Assembly (NCBI RefSeq): GCF_017562075.2
Contig: NC_054085.1
Coordinates: 34,349,039 to 34,413,038 of the forward strand
Direction: 5' to 3'
From: Anopheles merus
Taxonomy: Eukaryota; Arthropoda; Insecta; Diptera; Culicidae
DNA length: 64,000 bases
Part shown: piece after piece, positions 33,147 through 44,893 of the stretch
Position numbering within the stretch: the first letter of the stretch is position 1
Layout of the letters: the number at the start of each line of letters is the position of its first letter
Translations under genes and position numbers: made by a program
Notes under the pieces: model-generated
Seen by the model: the letters and a program-made list of their open reading frames with translations, nothing else
Told to the model about the DNA's origin: nothing
The model's database searches: none

Positions 33147-36100
33147 GTTTTTGTTTTGCCAAAATATGTCCATTTTCGACTTTTCTATTTTTTCTTGCTT
33201 CTTTGATTTGTGGAAGTAATTTATTCCTGGACTTACTTGCAATCGGCATTTTTGTTATTTTGTGCTTACTTTTAATGCATATTCTAGCATTTATCATTCA
33301 AGCTGAACCGTTTCGGGTATGTCGAAGTAATTTACAGAATATGTGTTACCTTTTCGGTTCTTATGCCATGTAACAACTACCCACAAACAAAATTGGAAGG
33401 CGTTGCCACAACTTCCCTCTGTGCCTATCATGGTCAGGGTTTTACTTCCGCACAAAAAAAAAAAAAAAAAACATACAAAAACACCGAAATCATGTTTTCT
33501 TTTTCCGCATCATTCGAACCGCTCGAATGACAAATTGGTTTGCTTCTGTTGACCATTGTTGCAGTGTGGCTGTTTGCAAGGGGATTGATCCACTGGGAAC
33601 ATGCGAACGCAGCGGCATGACAAGCTGGACAAACAACAGAAGTCTTGCCAAAAAAAAAAAGGTGTCGACCGTTCTGGGGACCTTTGCCCGCTTACATGAC
33701 GTAACCGAAACGCGCCAAAACACGGTGTCCTTAGGTGTTGGGAAGAGGGCTTTCTTCAGCGATGCCTTTCGCTTGGTCTTTATTGTTAGCTATTGTGGCA
33801 ATTAATAAGATCCCTCAGATCCAGAGGGCATTTAAAGTCCCCGTGCGAGAGCTGTCAAGCTGAAAGAGTAGCTAAGAGCTCTGTTAAAGAATTTCGCAGG
33901 CTTTCTACAGCCAAACAGTTTTGTCAGTCCAAAATTAGGCGTGTAATGCGAATAATGACCGAAGGCTTACAATTTTTCGTTCCGACAGTAGTAATGACAT
34001 TCGTGTGGACTTCTTCAACCGACTTAAAGGCCTTAATATACCTTTTTATGGGACAAAAAAGGTACAAAACATCTCTACGGTCTTATCGAACTTCATTTGT
34101 AACCAAGTTGATCAAATTGATAGAGCGTAAATTTAAACAGCTAATTGGTTCATTTATTGGATTTATCTCCCAACACACAAAGACATATACACGCTAAGCC
34201 AATCCTCATCTCGATTGATGATGTGTGTCGAATCGCCGTCAATGGTCGTAAAAACAAACAAACTTCTTTCCAAACACCCTCCCAACGACACATGTCACAG
34301 CTCACGGGCAGCAGCAACAGCAGCAGCAACACGATGATGCTAATGGCAGCACGCGCGCCCACCGTCGCCATGACAACCGGAAGCATACCCCGCACACCAC
34401 GTGGGCAGTTTGCTTTATTAGCTTGTCACCACGTTCGTTGTGCCGTCGCAATGCTTACAGGATTACAAGCTCCCTGCAACCTTCCCCCTTTACGCTTATC
34501 TTATTGCTTGTTCTTGCAAGATTGTCGCCTCCCCTTCGCCCGTGTGTGCGTTTATTGTATTTCGATATCAATTTTGATACTGCTGCACCCGCTGAGTGTG
34601 TCGCCCATTAACTCCTACAAGTGTGCTGTGTTGGTTTTGTGTGCTGAAAAGTCCCTCCTTTCGCTTGCTGTTTTGTGTAATCCCATGAAAATTGATATCG
34701 GGATACATACACATCGTTGACGGCTTCACACCCACCCTGGCTTAAAGGCTGGGAGTTTTAGTGTTAGGGCCAAACCAAGGATTCCCTTCCCTTGCGAGCT
34801 AAATCTTTTTATCGTCTCAATCTATTTTAGGGATGCTTTCTCCCTCTCTAGCTTCAAAATCCTGCACGCGTTAGCGCACATAAACCGCATGGCCGCTCAA
34901 TCACTCGACTCGTTATTTAAACCCACATTCCAGATTGAAAAACCGTACATTACTACCCCTTTTTGCCTCCTCTCTCTCTCTTGGAAGTGATGACTTTAGG
35001 GTTTTTGATTTGAACTCGCGCCTCCGCACCCCGCTCCTAGTGCAATGTGTCCGGGTATGAGCCGTTTTATGAGCCTTACCCACCACCACCATCGACCCCA
35101 CCCGTGTTCCGGTTTCCGACTCGCGAAGACATAATGAAGATTAATTGCGTTCAAAATTAAACCACCTCCAGTGGGAGGGAGAGGGGAAAAAAGGGAGCGA
35201 AAAATGAAGGAAAGGAGGCCTTCACGCGATCCTGTCCGGTGGAGGAGGGAAAACCGGAAACGGTGATAACAGAAAAAAGTGAAAGTGCAGTTTGATGAAG
35301 TTGTTGGTGTTGTTGGGCAGTTTTCCCCCTTAAGGACGATTTTAATATAAATACAAAAAAAAAACAAAAACGTTGGACCGTTTCTTGGCTCCTTTTTATG
35401 TGGCAATTTTAAAACGCCCACCATAAAACCCATTTTCCGCTGGGTCCTCTTACCCCTTATCGCACGCTGTTAACTGTGATTTAGCATAACCAACCAAGAT
35501 GCGTTGGGTTGGGTGAACCCGGGGTGGGGTTAATGCTATTCTATTGGATTATCCGCTTTTGATTGATTCCCAAGCGCGCGAGACGCCTGAGGGACATGGA
35601 CGAGAAATGTTGCTCGTTCCAGCCAACGAGCTGGTAACGAAAGATTCATCATCTTTAATTTGTTATTACCCCATTTTATATTTTGCTTTTCCAGTGTCAC
35701 ACGGCGTTTGCTAAATATGGTTATTGTCCCGGTTTGTGTCGTTCTTCTGTGGTTGCACCAAGATGACGACGACCAGTTTAGATTGATTGCTCTTTAGGTG
35801 TAATTGTAATTAATATATTTATTTCCTAGCCTGTTCATGATGTTGTTGATTTCTTACAGGCATTAAACAAGATTATAATTATGTTGATAAAGATTAGTCG
35901 CATCTTTTCTACTATAGGACTTTGGAAGCTTGAAATAAACGCTGACCATGTCCTAAATTTGAGTCAAATTTCTGTCAAAACCCTTGCTAAGTGTTCGTCG
36001 CTGTCCTTCGTTTAGTATTAGTGGTATTGGTATTAGTGTTTATTTATGACCCTTGGTCCTACTTCCAATAAATGGGTTGTTTGAACATGGCATCAAACAC

Positions 36101-36329
36101 ATATCCGCCAAACAAACACGTGAAAACGCTCACCTATTGCGCAAAGTTCATTACCATTGGCAACGCGCGTTCCCTTGCGCGGTAGTCAAGGGCGACGCTG
36201 AAGGTTGTTTGATAGCAAACAGTCGTTTCGATTCAGTCTTCTCGAAACAGTTCAATCCCACACAACTTCTATCAGTTTCTCCGCACGAAAGTAACCGGAA
36301 CTTCCTCTAACTTTTCCCCCTTTTCAGCT

Positions 36330-38542
36330 ATGAACATCACCACCAAGACGGGGCTGATCGCTTCCCCCCGGAAGCGGATCGTGCGCCCGAAGAAGGAGTT
36401 CGATCCGGCGGTGCTGGCACCGTGCGCCATCACGCGCCAGGTACCGCTGGCGCTGCGACCCTTCGGCGGCCTGTACAACCCCTACTCGAAGGGTTGCTCG
36501 GTGCTGTGCAATCATCCGGCGGCGCAGGAGGTGAAAAATGTGGTCCGGCTGGCAAAGGACGCCTGGATCACCGAGGCCAAGGTGGCCAATTTGCACGGGC
36601 ACGGAGCGGGTGGCGGCGGCGGCGGCGGCCCAACCACCATGGCGGCAGTGGATGGTGGTGGCGCCCGGGCCGAGGCGGACGGCAGGACGCGGCCGCCGGG
36701 CGCGGACGGTACCGAGCTGCCGGACCACGTGCCGGAGGAGTTCTTTCGGCGCTACACGGACACGGATTCGCGACCGCTGACGCCGACACCGACGGTGGCC
36801 AGCGGCCGAACGCGTGCCAGTGTGGGCGGGTCGCATCTGGCGCGCCGGTGCGTCACGCCGGAACCGCAGACGGCCAACGGGCAGGAGCGGAAGCAGCTGA
36901 TACTGGACCTGCGCCGCAGCCACAGCCAGGAGACGCTCTACTGGAACGCGTCTTCCGAGCTGAGCCCGAGCCAGCTGCATGATGGCGGTGGTGGTGGTGG
37001 TGGCGTTGGAGGCAGCTTGGCACTCGGGTACGGTGGCGAGCGGGGCGAGCGGGGACCGGCCGGCAGCAGCAGTGCGGGGGGAGCAGGTGGTGGGCCCAAT
37101 GCCCAGTCGGCCGTCGCGGACGATACCGGACGCAGTGCGGGCGTCGGCGGCCCGGACGAGATGAGGCTGCGGGGCGAGTCGGACACCGAGCGGGGGCCGC
37201 CACAACCGATAACCTGTATCAACGCGATGGACGATGGGGAGGAGGACCCACCGAGGCGGCGCGGCAAGCGGCGCAAAAAGTCCAAGCAGCTCACGCAAAC
37301 GATCAGCTTCGTGCCGAACCAGGACCCGGAGACGCAGATCGCCAAGATGGATCCGGACTCGCCGAACTACTCGGCCCGGCCGTCGCTGGTGCCGACCGGC
37401 AAGTGTCTGCTCAGCCTGGCGCAGGACCTCACACCTCCGGCCGGTTTCGGTGCGGGTGGCACTCATCAGGGCGGGGTGGGGCAGCCGGCCGAGGAGGACT
37501 GCTTTCTGGACGACGAGTCGCTCGGGTTGCTGCGCCGCGGTCTCAACATCGACATCGTCGAGATGATCTTCGAGCGTTATGTTAGTGCAGGAATCATGGC
37601 GCCATTTTGAAAAACTTTTCCAAATAATGCCTGGACGTCTTCGTTTTTGTAGAAAGGACGCGCCATCAGGGAAGCCTTCCGCACGGCGACGATGGACAAG
37701 CTGAACTTCCAAACGGATGCCGTCCGAACACTCCAGCGTTCGGCGAAGCAGCTCAGTGACGTCGACTACGAGAAGTGGATCGATCTGCCTCGGAAGTACT
37801 CGAGATCTTCGGCCCGATTCGAGCTGCCCATCGATACCCGCAAGCTAACCCGTATTGTATCTTGCACTCTGTCTAGATTCTTCATGATCCCCACGATTCT
37901 TCATGCCAGACAATACAACACCCTAGCGCGCAATACAACACCCTTTTACTTGCAGGCATGACCCCGATCGAGTATCTGCACGATTACGTCGTACTGAGCA
38001 ACGACCGCAAGCAGCTGTACCATCGCATCTTCGCGCGCAATCTACCCCGGGAGGAACCGAAGGCGTCCGGCGCACTGGAGAGCGTCGACAGCGACTCCCT
38101 GCCCGAGACGGAGACGGGCCCGCTCGAGGTAGATAGTACGCGGAACCTGCTGGCGGACGTGACCCGGTACATCCCGATGAACTGCTTCGACAAGGCGCTG
38201 CACGAGGCGCTCGGGTTTCACGGGACGCCCGAGCGGATCGCTGCCATCCGGGAGCTGCTGGAGCTGAACTACGATCCGTTCAATGAGCTGCAGATCGATT
38301 TTCGGACGTGGTGTGGGATAGTGGCGTTCTCGGAGCGCTTCATCAACTCGCTCGACCGGGAGCAGGACCCTTGTGATGAGGTATTGGACACATTCTGTTT
38401 GCTAAGAAGTTGCCTACAGTTCCGTTTTTTTCCCTCATTTCAGCTGGAAATGGTTGACTTTGAATCGCTCGAACGACGTGTCCGGTGGGCTCGACCGTCC
38501 GAAAACCTCTGTCAAGTCCTGCAAATCATCAAATACCATTAA
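36330..38542 (+). CDS. unrecognised 657-residue protein, four exons
   Basis: Exons 36330-37580, 37653-37851, 37956-38380 and 38444-38542 join in phase with GT-AG introns of 72, 104 and 63 bp. The ATG at 36330 lies two bases after a splice acceptor (CCCCCTTTTCAG), so an untranslated exon should precede it. I do not recognise the family. Residues 1-90 look ordered and conserved (LIASPRKRIVRPKKEFDP, RPFGGLYNPYSKGCSVLCNH). Residues 91-300 are low-complexity Gly-rich with an embedded ordered patch near 187-213 (LILDLRRSHSQETLYW). Residues 309-319 are a basic cluster (RRRGKRRKKSK), a possible nuclear signal. From about 395 to the end the protein is helical and compact (KLNFQTDAVRTLQRSAKQL, MTPIEYLHDYVVLSNDRK, LQIDFRTWCGIVAFSERF). 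There is no signal peptide or membrane segment. Coding character is strong from high GC in third positions. Function cannot be assigned. Confidence 0.85.
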
Positions 38543-39317
38543 AACAGGCACCTGAGGGCGGGAAGGCGTGTTGATTTCGACGCCAGTTGTGTTTGCACAA
38601 TCGATTAAAGGATGGGCAGAGGCGACCCGAATAAGTGTGTATGCCGGAGGGAGTAGTCATGCATTGACTGAAGGGATTAGCATACCTTCTCACCCTCATC
38701 GCTCGAAGCGGAAAACGATCCGGTGTGGTTTAACGATTGATAAGGTTGCGATTTTCCACTGCTGGGCCTGTGGTGTACGGCCCAGAGAGGATTAACGACG
38801 TTTAACCCGTTCAATGGGACTCTTAATTAACCGGGAGCACAGAGAGTAAGGAAGGTTTAAGCCTACCCCGTAGGTGTGTTTGTGCATATGGAGATATTTC
38901 ACAATCCCTTTTCCTTATTAAGCACGTGGTTTTTGGGGTGTGTGACAAGATGAGTGTATTCATTATAATGTAATAGGTGTGGTTTCAACAGTGTATCGTA
39001 TAAAATAGTCGAAAGCACTAAGCAATGGGACATATTTAGGAATATATTATCGTAATTAGGGTCGAACACGACTGCATAATGTTAGGAACATTTGAATATC
39101 GAATATAATTAACGATTAATTCATCAAAGATCTTATGAATCTTTTTACAGTAACAACATTTCAGCTGTTGTGTGGATTTATGGACATTATAAGGAGATAT
39201 TTTACATCAGTTTAAAGATGCTTATTGAAGTAAATTATAAAAAGACGAATAACTATAAAAATCTATTCAAAATCGTGTCATTTCGTTCATAATCATAATA
39301 TCCATGTCATATTCTAT
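38543..39317. other. 3' flank and AT-rich spacer
   Basis: The 3' side of the unrecognised gene. It becomes strongly AT-rich after 38990. No further gene is seen and no canonical AATAAA lies close to the stop; ATTAAA at 38603-38608 is the nearest variant. Confidence 0.5.
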
Positions 39318-40035
39318 TCATTTATTTATTTAACTTAATGCTAGTTGTCGAGAGGAAATAAAGTTGACGGGTACAGATTACATGGACTGGAGAGAGGAAA
39401 GATCACGAAGACATGAACGGGAACAGGACACTGGGACATTGAAGTCATACAAGTGGTAGAAGTTGTTGAAAGCCGATAGAGCTCGGAGAAAAGGATCGTT
39501 CGAACAGTAGTGGATCTGGCAAGATGGGATAGATAGGCGAGGTCTATCACGAAAACGACGAGAAGGGGGCATAGAGAGGAATGGCGGATAGAAAGGAAGG
39601 GACATCAAGTTGATTTCACAGGAGAGCTGAGATGAAACTGGCACGGATGGGGGAATGTCTTTCTTCAATGGGGAGTAACCCAAGAAGGTGAAAACGGATA
39701 GGATATGAAGGAAGGGATTGATGAGAACAGCTACTCGCGTGAACTAACGCTGGACACTATCCAGCCTGGCCATCGCTGTCGAGCCTGGAAGAGACCAAAC
39801 AACAGCGGCGTACTCCAGGATAGGTCGAACCCAGCAGCAGTTCAGATACTTCATGCATAGAAGATATCGGATATCGGACGCGAGGCTTATAATAAATCCC
39901 AGTGACTTATTGGCCTTGTTTTAGACATGATCAACATGTGTATTAAAGGACAGCTTCTCGTCCAGCCACACACCCGACGAAACTCGACGTATGACAGTAT
40001 CGTACATAGGGAATAGCTGAACGGTATCAACGCGA
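39318..40035 (-). mobile_element. degraded 3' end of a jockey-type non-LTR retrotransposon
   Basis: On the minus strand a broken frame reads LDEKLSFNTHVDHV, stop, NKANKSLGFII, then VRPILEYAAVVWSLPGS, RLDSVQR, stop, FTR. This is the conserved tail of the reverse transcriptase ORF of jockey/I-group LINEs, in which LVRPxLEYASxVWxP and LExVQRRFTR are hallmarks. The frame then continues with RRFRDRPRLSIP and FNNFYHLYDFN, the usual C-terminal region. At least two in-frame stops show that it is dead. The 3' end runs into an AAAT-type tail (TTAAATAAATAAATG, near 39318-39332). The 5' end is truncated near 40035, as expected for LINE insertions. It lies just beyond the 3' end of Pus10. Confidence 0.85.
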
Positions 40036-40183
40036 ACCTGATAAACGATTAATCTTAGAATTCTTATACTAAAATACAATACAATTTCTTTCAAATTTCA
40101 AAACAGAAATCAAATAACCATCAAAATGTACTTACATGCTCCATTCTTCGTTTACTTATTTGCTTTTCATTAGATCACCATCT

Positions 40184-41735
40184 TCACCGCCTAAGTTTCT
40201 TCGGCCAATCCAGATCGATTGCCATCACATCCAGCGCATGGATGTCAATCTCCGACCCGATTATGCTGCGAAAGCTCGGTCCCGTCCGGCCAAAGTCACT
40301 GTGCACCAGCTCCTTGATGTACGTGCCGGCTTGCGAAACGATATCGACCACCATCGCGTGCGGATTCTCCCGACACGCGAACGCCTTCACACTGTACACC
40401 GTGCGGGGCCGGGCCAGTAGCGTTCTCCGATGCAGCACCCTGAGCGGCGTCACCTGTTGCATCACGAACGGTTCATCGATGCGCAGCTTCCGCACCATCT
40501 CCTCCGTAACTGGTTCGGCGGTAACGCAAAGTGCCCGGTAAAACTTTCGCTTGTCCTCTTCACCGTGCCGTATGTGTACCAGATCTTCCCGCTTCACCAG
40601 CTGAATGTCCCGTATGGCAACCGTTTGCGATATGCCGACCTCTTGCTCCATCCGAATCGCCACATCCTCAGGCAGTTGGTCCGTCTTGGCATCGACAATC
40701 TCCAGCACGAAGGGCCGCCCTTCGCCGAGACAGCGCACATCGACATCCTCCCGGCCGCTGGAGGAAAAGATCAACTGTTCATCGGAGACGCCAAAGTGTG
40801 GTGCAACGCTCGCACCGATCGTTTCCTGCACACTCCCCGCCATCTTTCGCTTGCCATCAATCATCCAGGGCGTTTGGCTAAGCTCGCGGGAAAACTTGTT
40901 GTACCGGCCGGCGAGAAAAATGGTTGGCCCGGTAAATGAAAGCTCACCCCGTACCAGTCCTACCTCTTCCGATGACACCGGTGGTACGGCGTAGTGCTTC
41001 CGGAACCGATCGCCATTGATCATGCTTGGTGTAAAGTGTTTTTCAAAGGCGTTTCTGGAGATAAATTCCTTCTTCGTGTGTTTGTTAGCTTTCCTATTCG
41101 CAAACACACCCGGGCTTACTTGTTCCAGTGTGCGCAGCTCTTCCTCTTCATTTGCGTAGGTGTACGGTACATTTACCATTACACCGTCCACAGAAAAAGG
41201 TTTCTCGAGGGTTCGTTCGAGCTGGTGTATGATAATCATCTTGAGCGCATCCTTCACCGCAATGTCGGGTGGCGTTCCGGGGAAGAATGTTTGCGGAAAC
41301 CGGTCCACCACATCGAACCACAGGGCAAGCTGTCGAAGGTGTAGCACGATCGGTAACGAGATGGAGGTAAGAAATCCGGCCTCACACCGGTACTGTTGGT
41401 AGGCCGCGTGTTCCTTCACCTCACAGGCAAGCGTCGCAATTCGGTCGAGATCGAACAGGCCCAGACAGGCGATGCATACATTTTCCTTCAGCTTTTTTGC
41501 TTTGTGCTCCCCATTTTCTTGGTCCACCGGTTCTAGATCTCGCTAGTAGGAGAAAAAACAGTTTAGAAGAGTGAACAATTCGTTTCGCCGGGTTACTTTT
41601 TCCGCCACCAACCTTCCTCAATGCGGCATCAATGTCGACAAACTCTTCCTTGGTACCTTTGAGGAATCGCAAGCAGCACACTCTGCAGCAGTCCACGGAA
41701 CGAAGATAATCGTAAATTTCCTTTTGTTGAGCCAT
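40184..41735 (-). CDS. Pus10: tRNA pseudouridine synthase Pus10
   Basis: Two exons, 41735-41613 and 41542-40184, joined in phase across a 70-bp intron (donor GTTGGT, acceptor CTACTAG), giving 493 residues against 529 in human PUS10. The N-terminal part has paired Cys motifs typical of the family's zinc-binding THUMP-containing region (CCRVCC near residue 16, CIACLG near 64). The catalytic core around residues 304-319 reads SGREDVDVRCLGEGRPF, holding the active-site Asp, followed by KFYRALCVT, AFACRENPHAMVVDIVSQAG and TYIKELVHSDFGRT, the family's C-terminal signature. Pus10 makes pseudouridine at tRNA positions 54/55 in archaea and animals, and the human protein has also been tied to microRNA processing. 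The gene is divergent from Gle1, so they may share a promoter. Confidence 0.96.
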
Positions 41736-42161
41736 GGTTTGGGAAAACTCGCTAGCCGGCTTTCTAGCACACGCACACGTTGTTTTTTTGGCATCAAATT
41801 TCGATGAAACGTCATCGCGAGCGAGTTGTAAACAATATCAAGGTGAGTATAAAAAGGTACGCATAATGTTGAAAAAAAGGCAAAAAAATGAGATGAAAAA
41901 AGGCAATTGATGTAATTTGAGTGTCTTTCAATACGTTAAGCAATACATTGAAAAATGTATGCTTAAAAACGTTTTAAACTTTTTAAAAATAGAAATTTTA
42001 CCTGTATGTCGACACGTTTGGTCGACTCGGTTTGACAGCCAGCTGTCATGCAACAAACGTACACAAACATCAGTCGGTTGTTTACGTTCCTAGCGCTTGG
42101 TTGCGCGCTTTCGGGTTTCTTTTGTGAAAAATTATAGATATAGTAAAATATCACGAATACC
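41736..42161. promoter_or_regulatory. divergent promoter region between Pus10 and Gle1
   Basis: Only 426 bp separate the two start codons, so both promoters must lie here or overlap. On the plus strand TCAGTC at 42070-42075 is a perfect arthropod initiator (TCAKTY) that would give Gle1 a 90-nt leader. Nearer Pus10 is a CRE-like TGACGTTTC read on the minus strand (about 41806-41814). No TATA box is well placed for Gle1. Confidence 0.5.
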
Positions 42162-44426
42162 ATGTCTGCTAAACATGATGTATGTGAGGCTAGATATATC
42201 CGTTATAAAAAATAATCTAATTATGCAACCATATTCACTCCTTCTTTGCAGTTAAACATCGAAGACCTGCTGTCCGGCTTTGACTCGATGAAGCTTTCCG
42301 CCCTAAGGAATGCTGCCAAACTTTCGCCGCTAATCAAGGAACGCACAATCGGGCCGGATTGTGCTGATCTTTCGAGGAGGGAAGTTTCCATATCGATCCT
42401 TCCGGCGGCCGTAGATAGCAATGATACAACCAAAGAGAACGACCCCAACGTCTCGAACGAAGGTCCAAGCTCGATCCATGGTACACCCAAATCGGAGGAG
42501 AAAAAGAAGAGTGCCCCCGTCACACCACAGTTCACCGCCATAAAGCATTCCGATCCGACGGATTGTACCGCGGTCCAGTCCAAGCTGCACCAGCAGGAAC
42601 TTGAGCGGCAACGGTTGGCCAGCGTCCAGAAGGCGCTCGCCGAGCGGCACAACAAAATCCGCCTTGCCGACGAGCAGCGGGAAGCACAGCTTGCCAAAAG
42701 CCTGCACGAGGCCAGCCTCAATGTCGCCCGCAAGGTGCAAGACTCGGAGCAGCGGCTGTTGCACGCGGTCCGGGAGCAGGAAAAGCTAGCTCAGGCAGCG
42801 GCTGCCCAACGGCAAGCCCAGATGGAGGAGGAAAACAAAAGACTGAACGACATCCAGGCACAGCTGAAGCGGCGACAGGAGGAGATGCGAAGAAAGGCGC
42901 AGCTCATCGAGACGGTACGCCAGTCGATCGGGCAGTTCCGCGTGGGCACGGAAACGTTCACCAAAGCGCTGACGGTGATCGGTGTGCAGCATGCGACCAA
43001 GTTTACGAACCAGAAAAAGACGATCCGGGCACTGCAGAAGGATTTCGAGCAGTTGCTGCAGGGGATCAATGCCAACCAGGAGGTTAGTCAGGTGGAGGTA
43101 GATCAGGCGGCCGATTACTGCAGGCAGCTCGATCAGGTGAACGTGGAGGTGACGGAAATATTGGCCCAAATCGAAGCAAGCCAAAAGCAGCAACAAGAGC
43201 AACTGCAGCAGCAGCAGCAACTACAGCAGCAACAACAGCAGCAACAGCAGCAGCAACAAGAGCAGGAACAGGCAAAGGTAGCGGAAGCACCTGCTCCAAC
43301 CGCTCAGCAGCCAACCGTACAGCAGGCTGACTCAAAACCAACCGACAGCACGGATGGGTCCAGTGCGGCAGCACCAGCAGATCCAACCGCACAGGCAGTA
43401 GACAACGAACCTTTCTTCCAACCGGTCTCGCCCGAATGTTTACAGTTCTACAACGAAATCAAGAGTTTCTACGAGCAGCACCAGACGGCAGTGAAGCAGC
43501 TGATGGACGATCCGTCCATGAAAACGTATCGGTTCAACTGCCAGAAAGCGATCAACGTGCCGGTCAATGCAATATCGGCCGTTAATCGAGAACACTTTAT
43601 CGACAAGTACAGCAAGCTGGCGGCCCTGCTGAGTGGACAGAACGTAAAGGCGGGCGACGGAATGGTGTCGATCAATGGGCACCCGCTCGGGCGAACGTAC
43701 TGTACGATGCTACTGGCCAAGAAGTTTGTGGTAAGATGCTTTGAAAGGTGTTTGATTCCCAAAAGACCCTTTTAAATATCTTTCTCCTTTCCCATTCAGA
43801 GCCAAGCGGACACGAGCATCTCCAGCAACGCGAGTGCCGCCTTCCCGGTGGCAGCAATTGCCGTCGCGCTATGGCAACGGTTCCCCGACTTTGGTCGGTT
43901 CTTCCTCGCCTACCTGCACCGCGAATGTCCGTACCTGGTGCCCTACTATCTGCCCCAGCATGAGGGCCAAAGTCAGGAAGAGTTCCTGAAAACGCTTGGC
44001 TACCGGTTCGCCGACGGTGGCGTGCTGGAAAAGCAAGACCAGTACCTGAAGCGCATGTCCGGTCTGGCCAGGCTGTATGCCGCCGTCATCGTGACCGTAC
44101 CGCGCAAGGACGATCCGACGCCCCATCCGCACGGGCTCGAGTACGGGTGGCGCTGGCTGACCAACATACTGAACCGCTTCCCCCAGCCCGACATCTGCGC
44201 CACGCTGATAGCGGAATTTCTACAGACGGCCGGTTCGGAGCTGCATGCCGCGTACGGGAAACAGTTCCTCAAGGTGCTGCGCGTGCTGCAGGGTGATTAC
44301 ATGAGTGCGCTGAACCGTATCGATACCGGTGGGCCGAAGGCACGGTTGGAGGGACTGATAGCGAAAATTTTAACCGAAGGTCGCATCGAACGGCCGGAGG
44401 GTATAATGAGCGTAAATTTTTGGTAA
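42162..44426 (+). CDS. Gle1: nucleoporin/mRNA export factor GLE1
   Basis: Three exons: 42162-42179, 42252-43730 and 43800-44426, with introns of 72 and 69 bp and all junctions in phase 0, giving 707 residues (human GLE1 is 698). The first coding exon is only six codons (MSAKHD) before a strong donor GTATGT, and the second begins LNIEDLLSGFDSMK. Residues about 115-230 are a long charged coiled coil, about 318-345 are Gln-rich, and from about 395 to the end is the conserved GLE1 helical fold with VSPECLQFYNEIKSFYEQH, GLARLYAAVIVTVPRKDD and PHGLEYGWRWLTNILNR. GLE1 sits on the cytoplasmic face of the nuclear pore, where with inositol hexakisphosphate it activates the DEAD-box ATPase Dbp5 to release exported mRNA, and it also acts in translation. 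These roles are family knowledge. It is divergent from Pus10 and convergent with Abcf3. Confidence 0.96.
43185..43270 (+). repeat. CAG/CAA polyglutamine-coding tract in Gle1
   Basis: Mixed CAG and CAA codons encode about 28 residues that are nearly all Gln, with a few Glu and Leu. It lies between the coiled coil and the C-terminal domain, and the mixed codons should slow slippage. Confidence 0.9.
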
Positions 44427-44893
44427 AGCCTGGATCGCAAAATGGTCGGCTGGTTTCTTTCGGCCTTTTTTATGATTTTAGGCATAAAAGATCGTTTTAA
44501 TTTCTTCTGTTATTATAAACCATTTTGTATTACGCTTTTCGTTTCCGCTTTTTTTTTTGATCTAGTATATGCATTAGCGTTTCCCTTGCCCCATTTTGTA
44601 GCACTTTATGTGTTCTCTCCCCGCTTGCTCCCCGCTTGCACGATACCAAGGGTAGGCCGATCGGGTAGTACTAGGTGGTAGGGAATTTACTAAACAAAAC
44701 AAAACAAGAAAAACCTTTTGTCTGCTAACCCGTGACCCTTTCGCTATGCAAATCGAAAATCACGGGTCATGCTTTCATCAGATTTTGCTTTAGTACGAAC
44801 AGAAACAGAGCGAGACTTATTATTGCGACGTAGGTAGGTTGGGAGATGGTAGGTCCAGTTTGAGGGGGTTTTAGTCGTATTAGCAGGAGAACA
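44427..44893. other. convergent 3' spacer between Gle1 and Abcf3
   Basis: The 467 bp between the two stop codons hold both 3' UTRs. It is T-rich on the Gle1 side. I see no clear AATAAA for either gene, so poly(A) sites probably use variants. Confidence 0.6.

Larger units (their letters stand above)
27046..36329. other. noncoding region upstream of vnd and between divergent genes
   Basis: About 9 kb without a supported coding gene. The first 1.5 kb, just upstream of vnd on its strand, has six CTCGAG hexamers (27093, 27963, 27972, 28193, 28369, 28548), a strong hairpin at 28130-28183 and CT/GAGA-type runs near 28070 and 28810, so it may be the vnd promoter region. Further along are a TG microsatellite (33085-33145) and AT-rich blocks. 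A run of C near 27670-27690 interrupts otherwise CT-rich DNA. A splice acceptor at 36325-36327 (CCCCCTTTTCAG), two bases ahead of the next gene's ATG, implies that gene has an upstream untranslated exon somewhere in this stretch. Confidence 0.5.

Noticed and set aside
36324..37712. 462-residue minus-strand frame
   Set aside because: Antisense shadow of the GC-rich first exon of the unrecognised plus-strand gene, whose splice sites and codon bias favour the plus strand.
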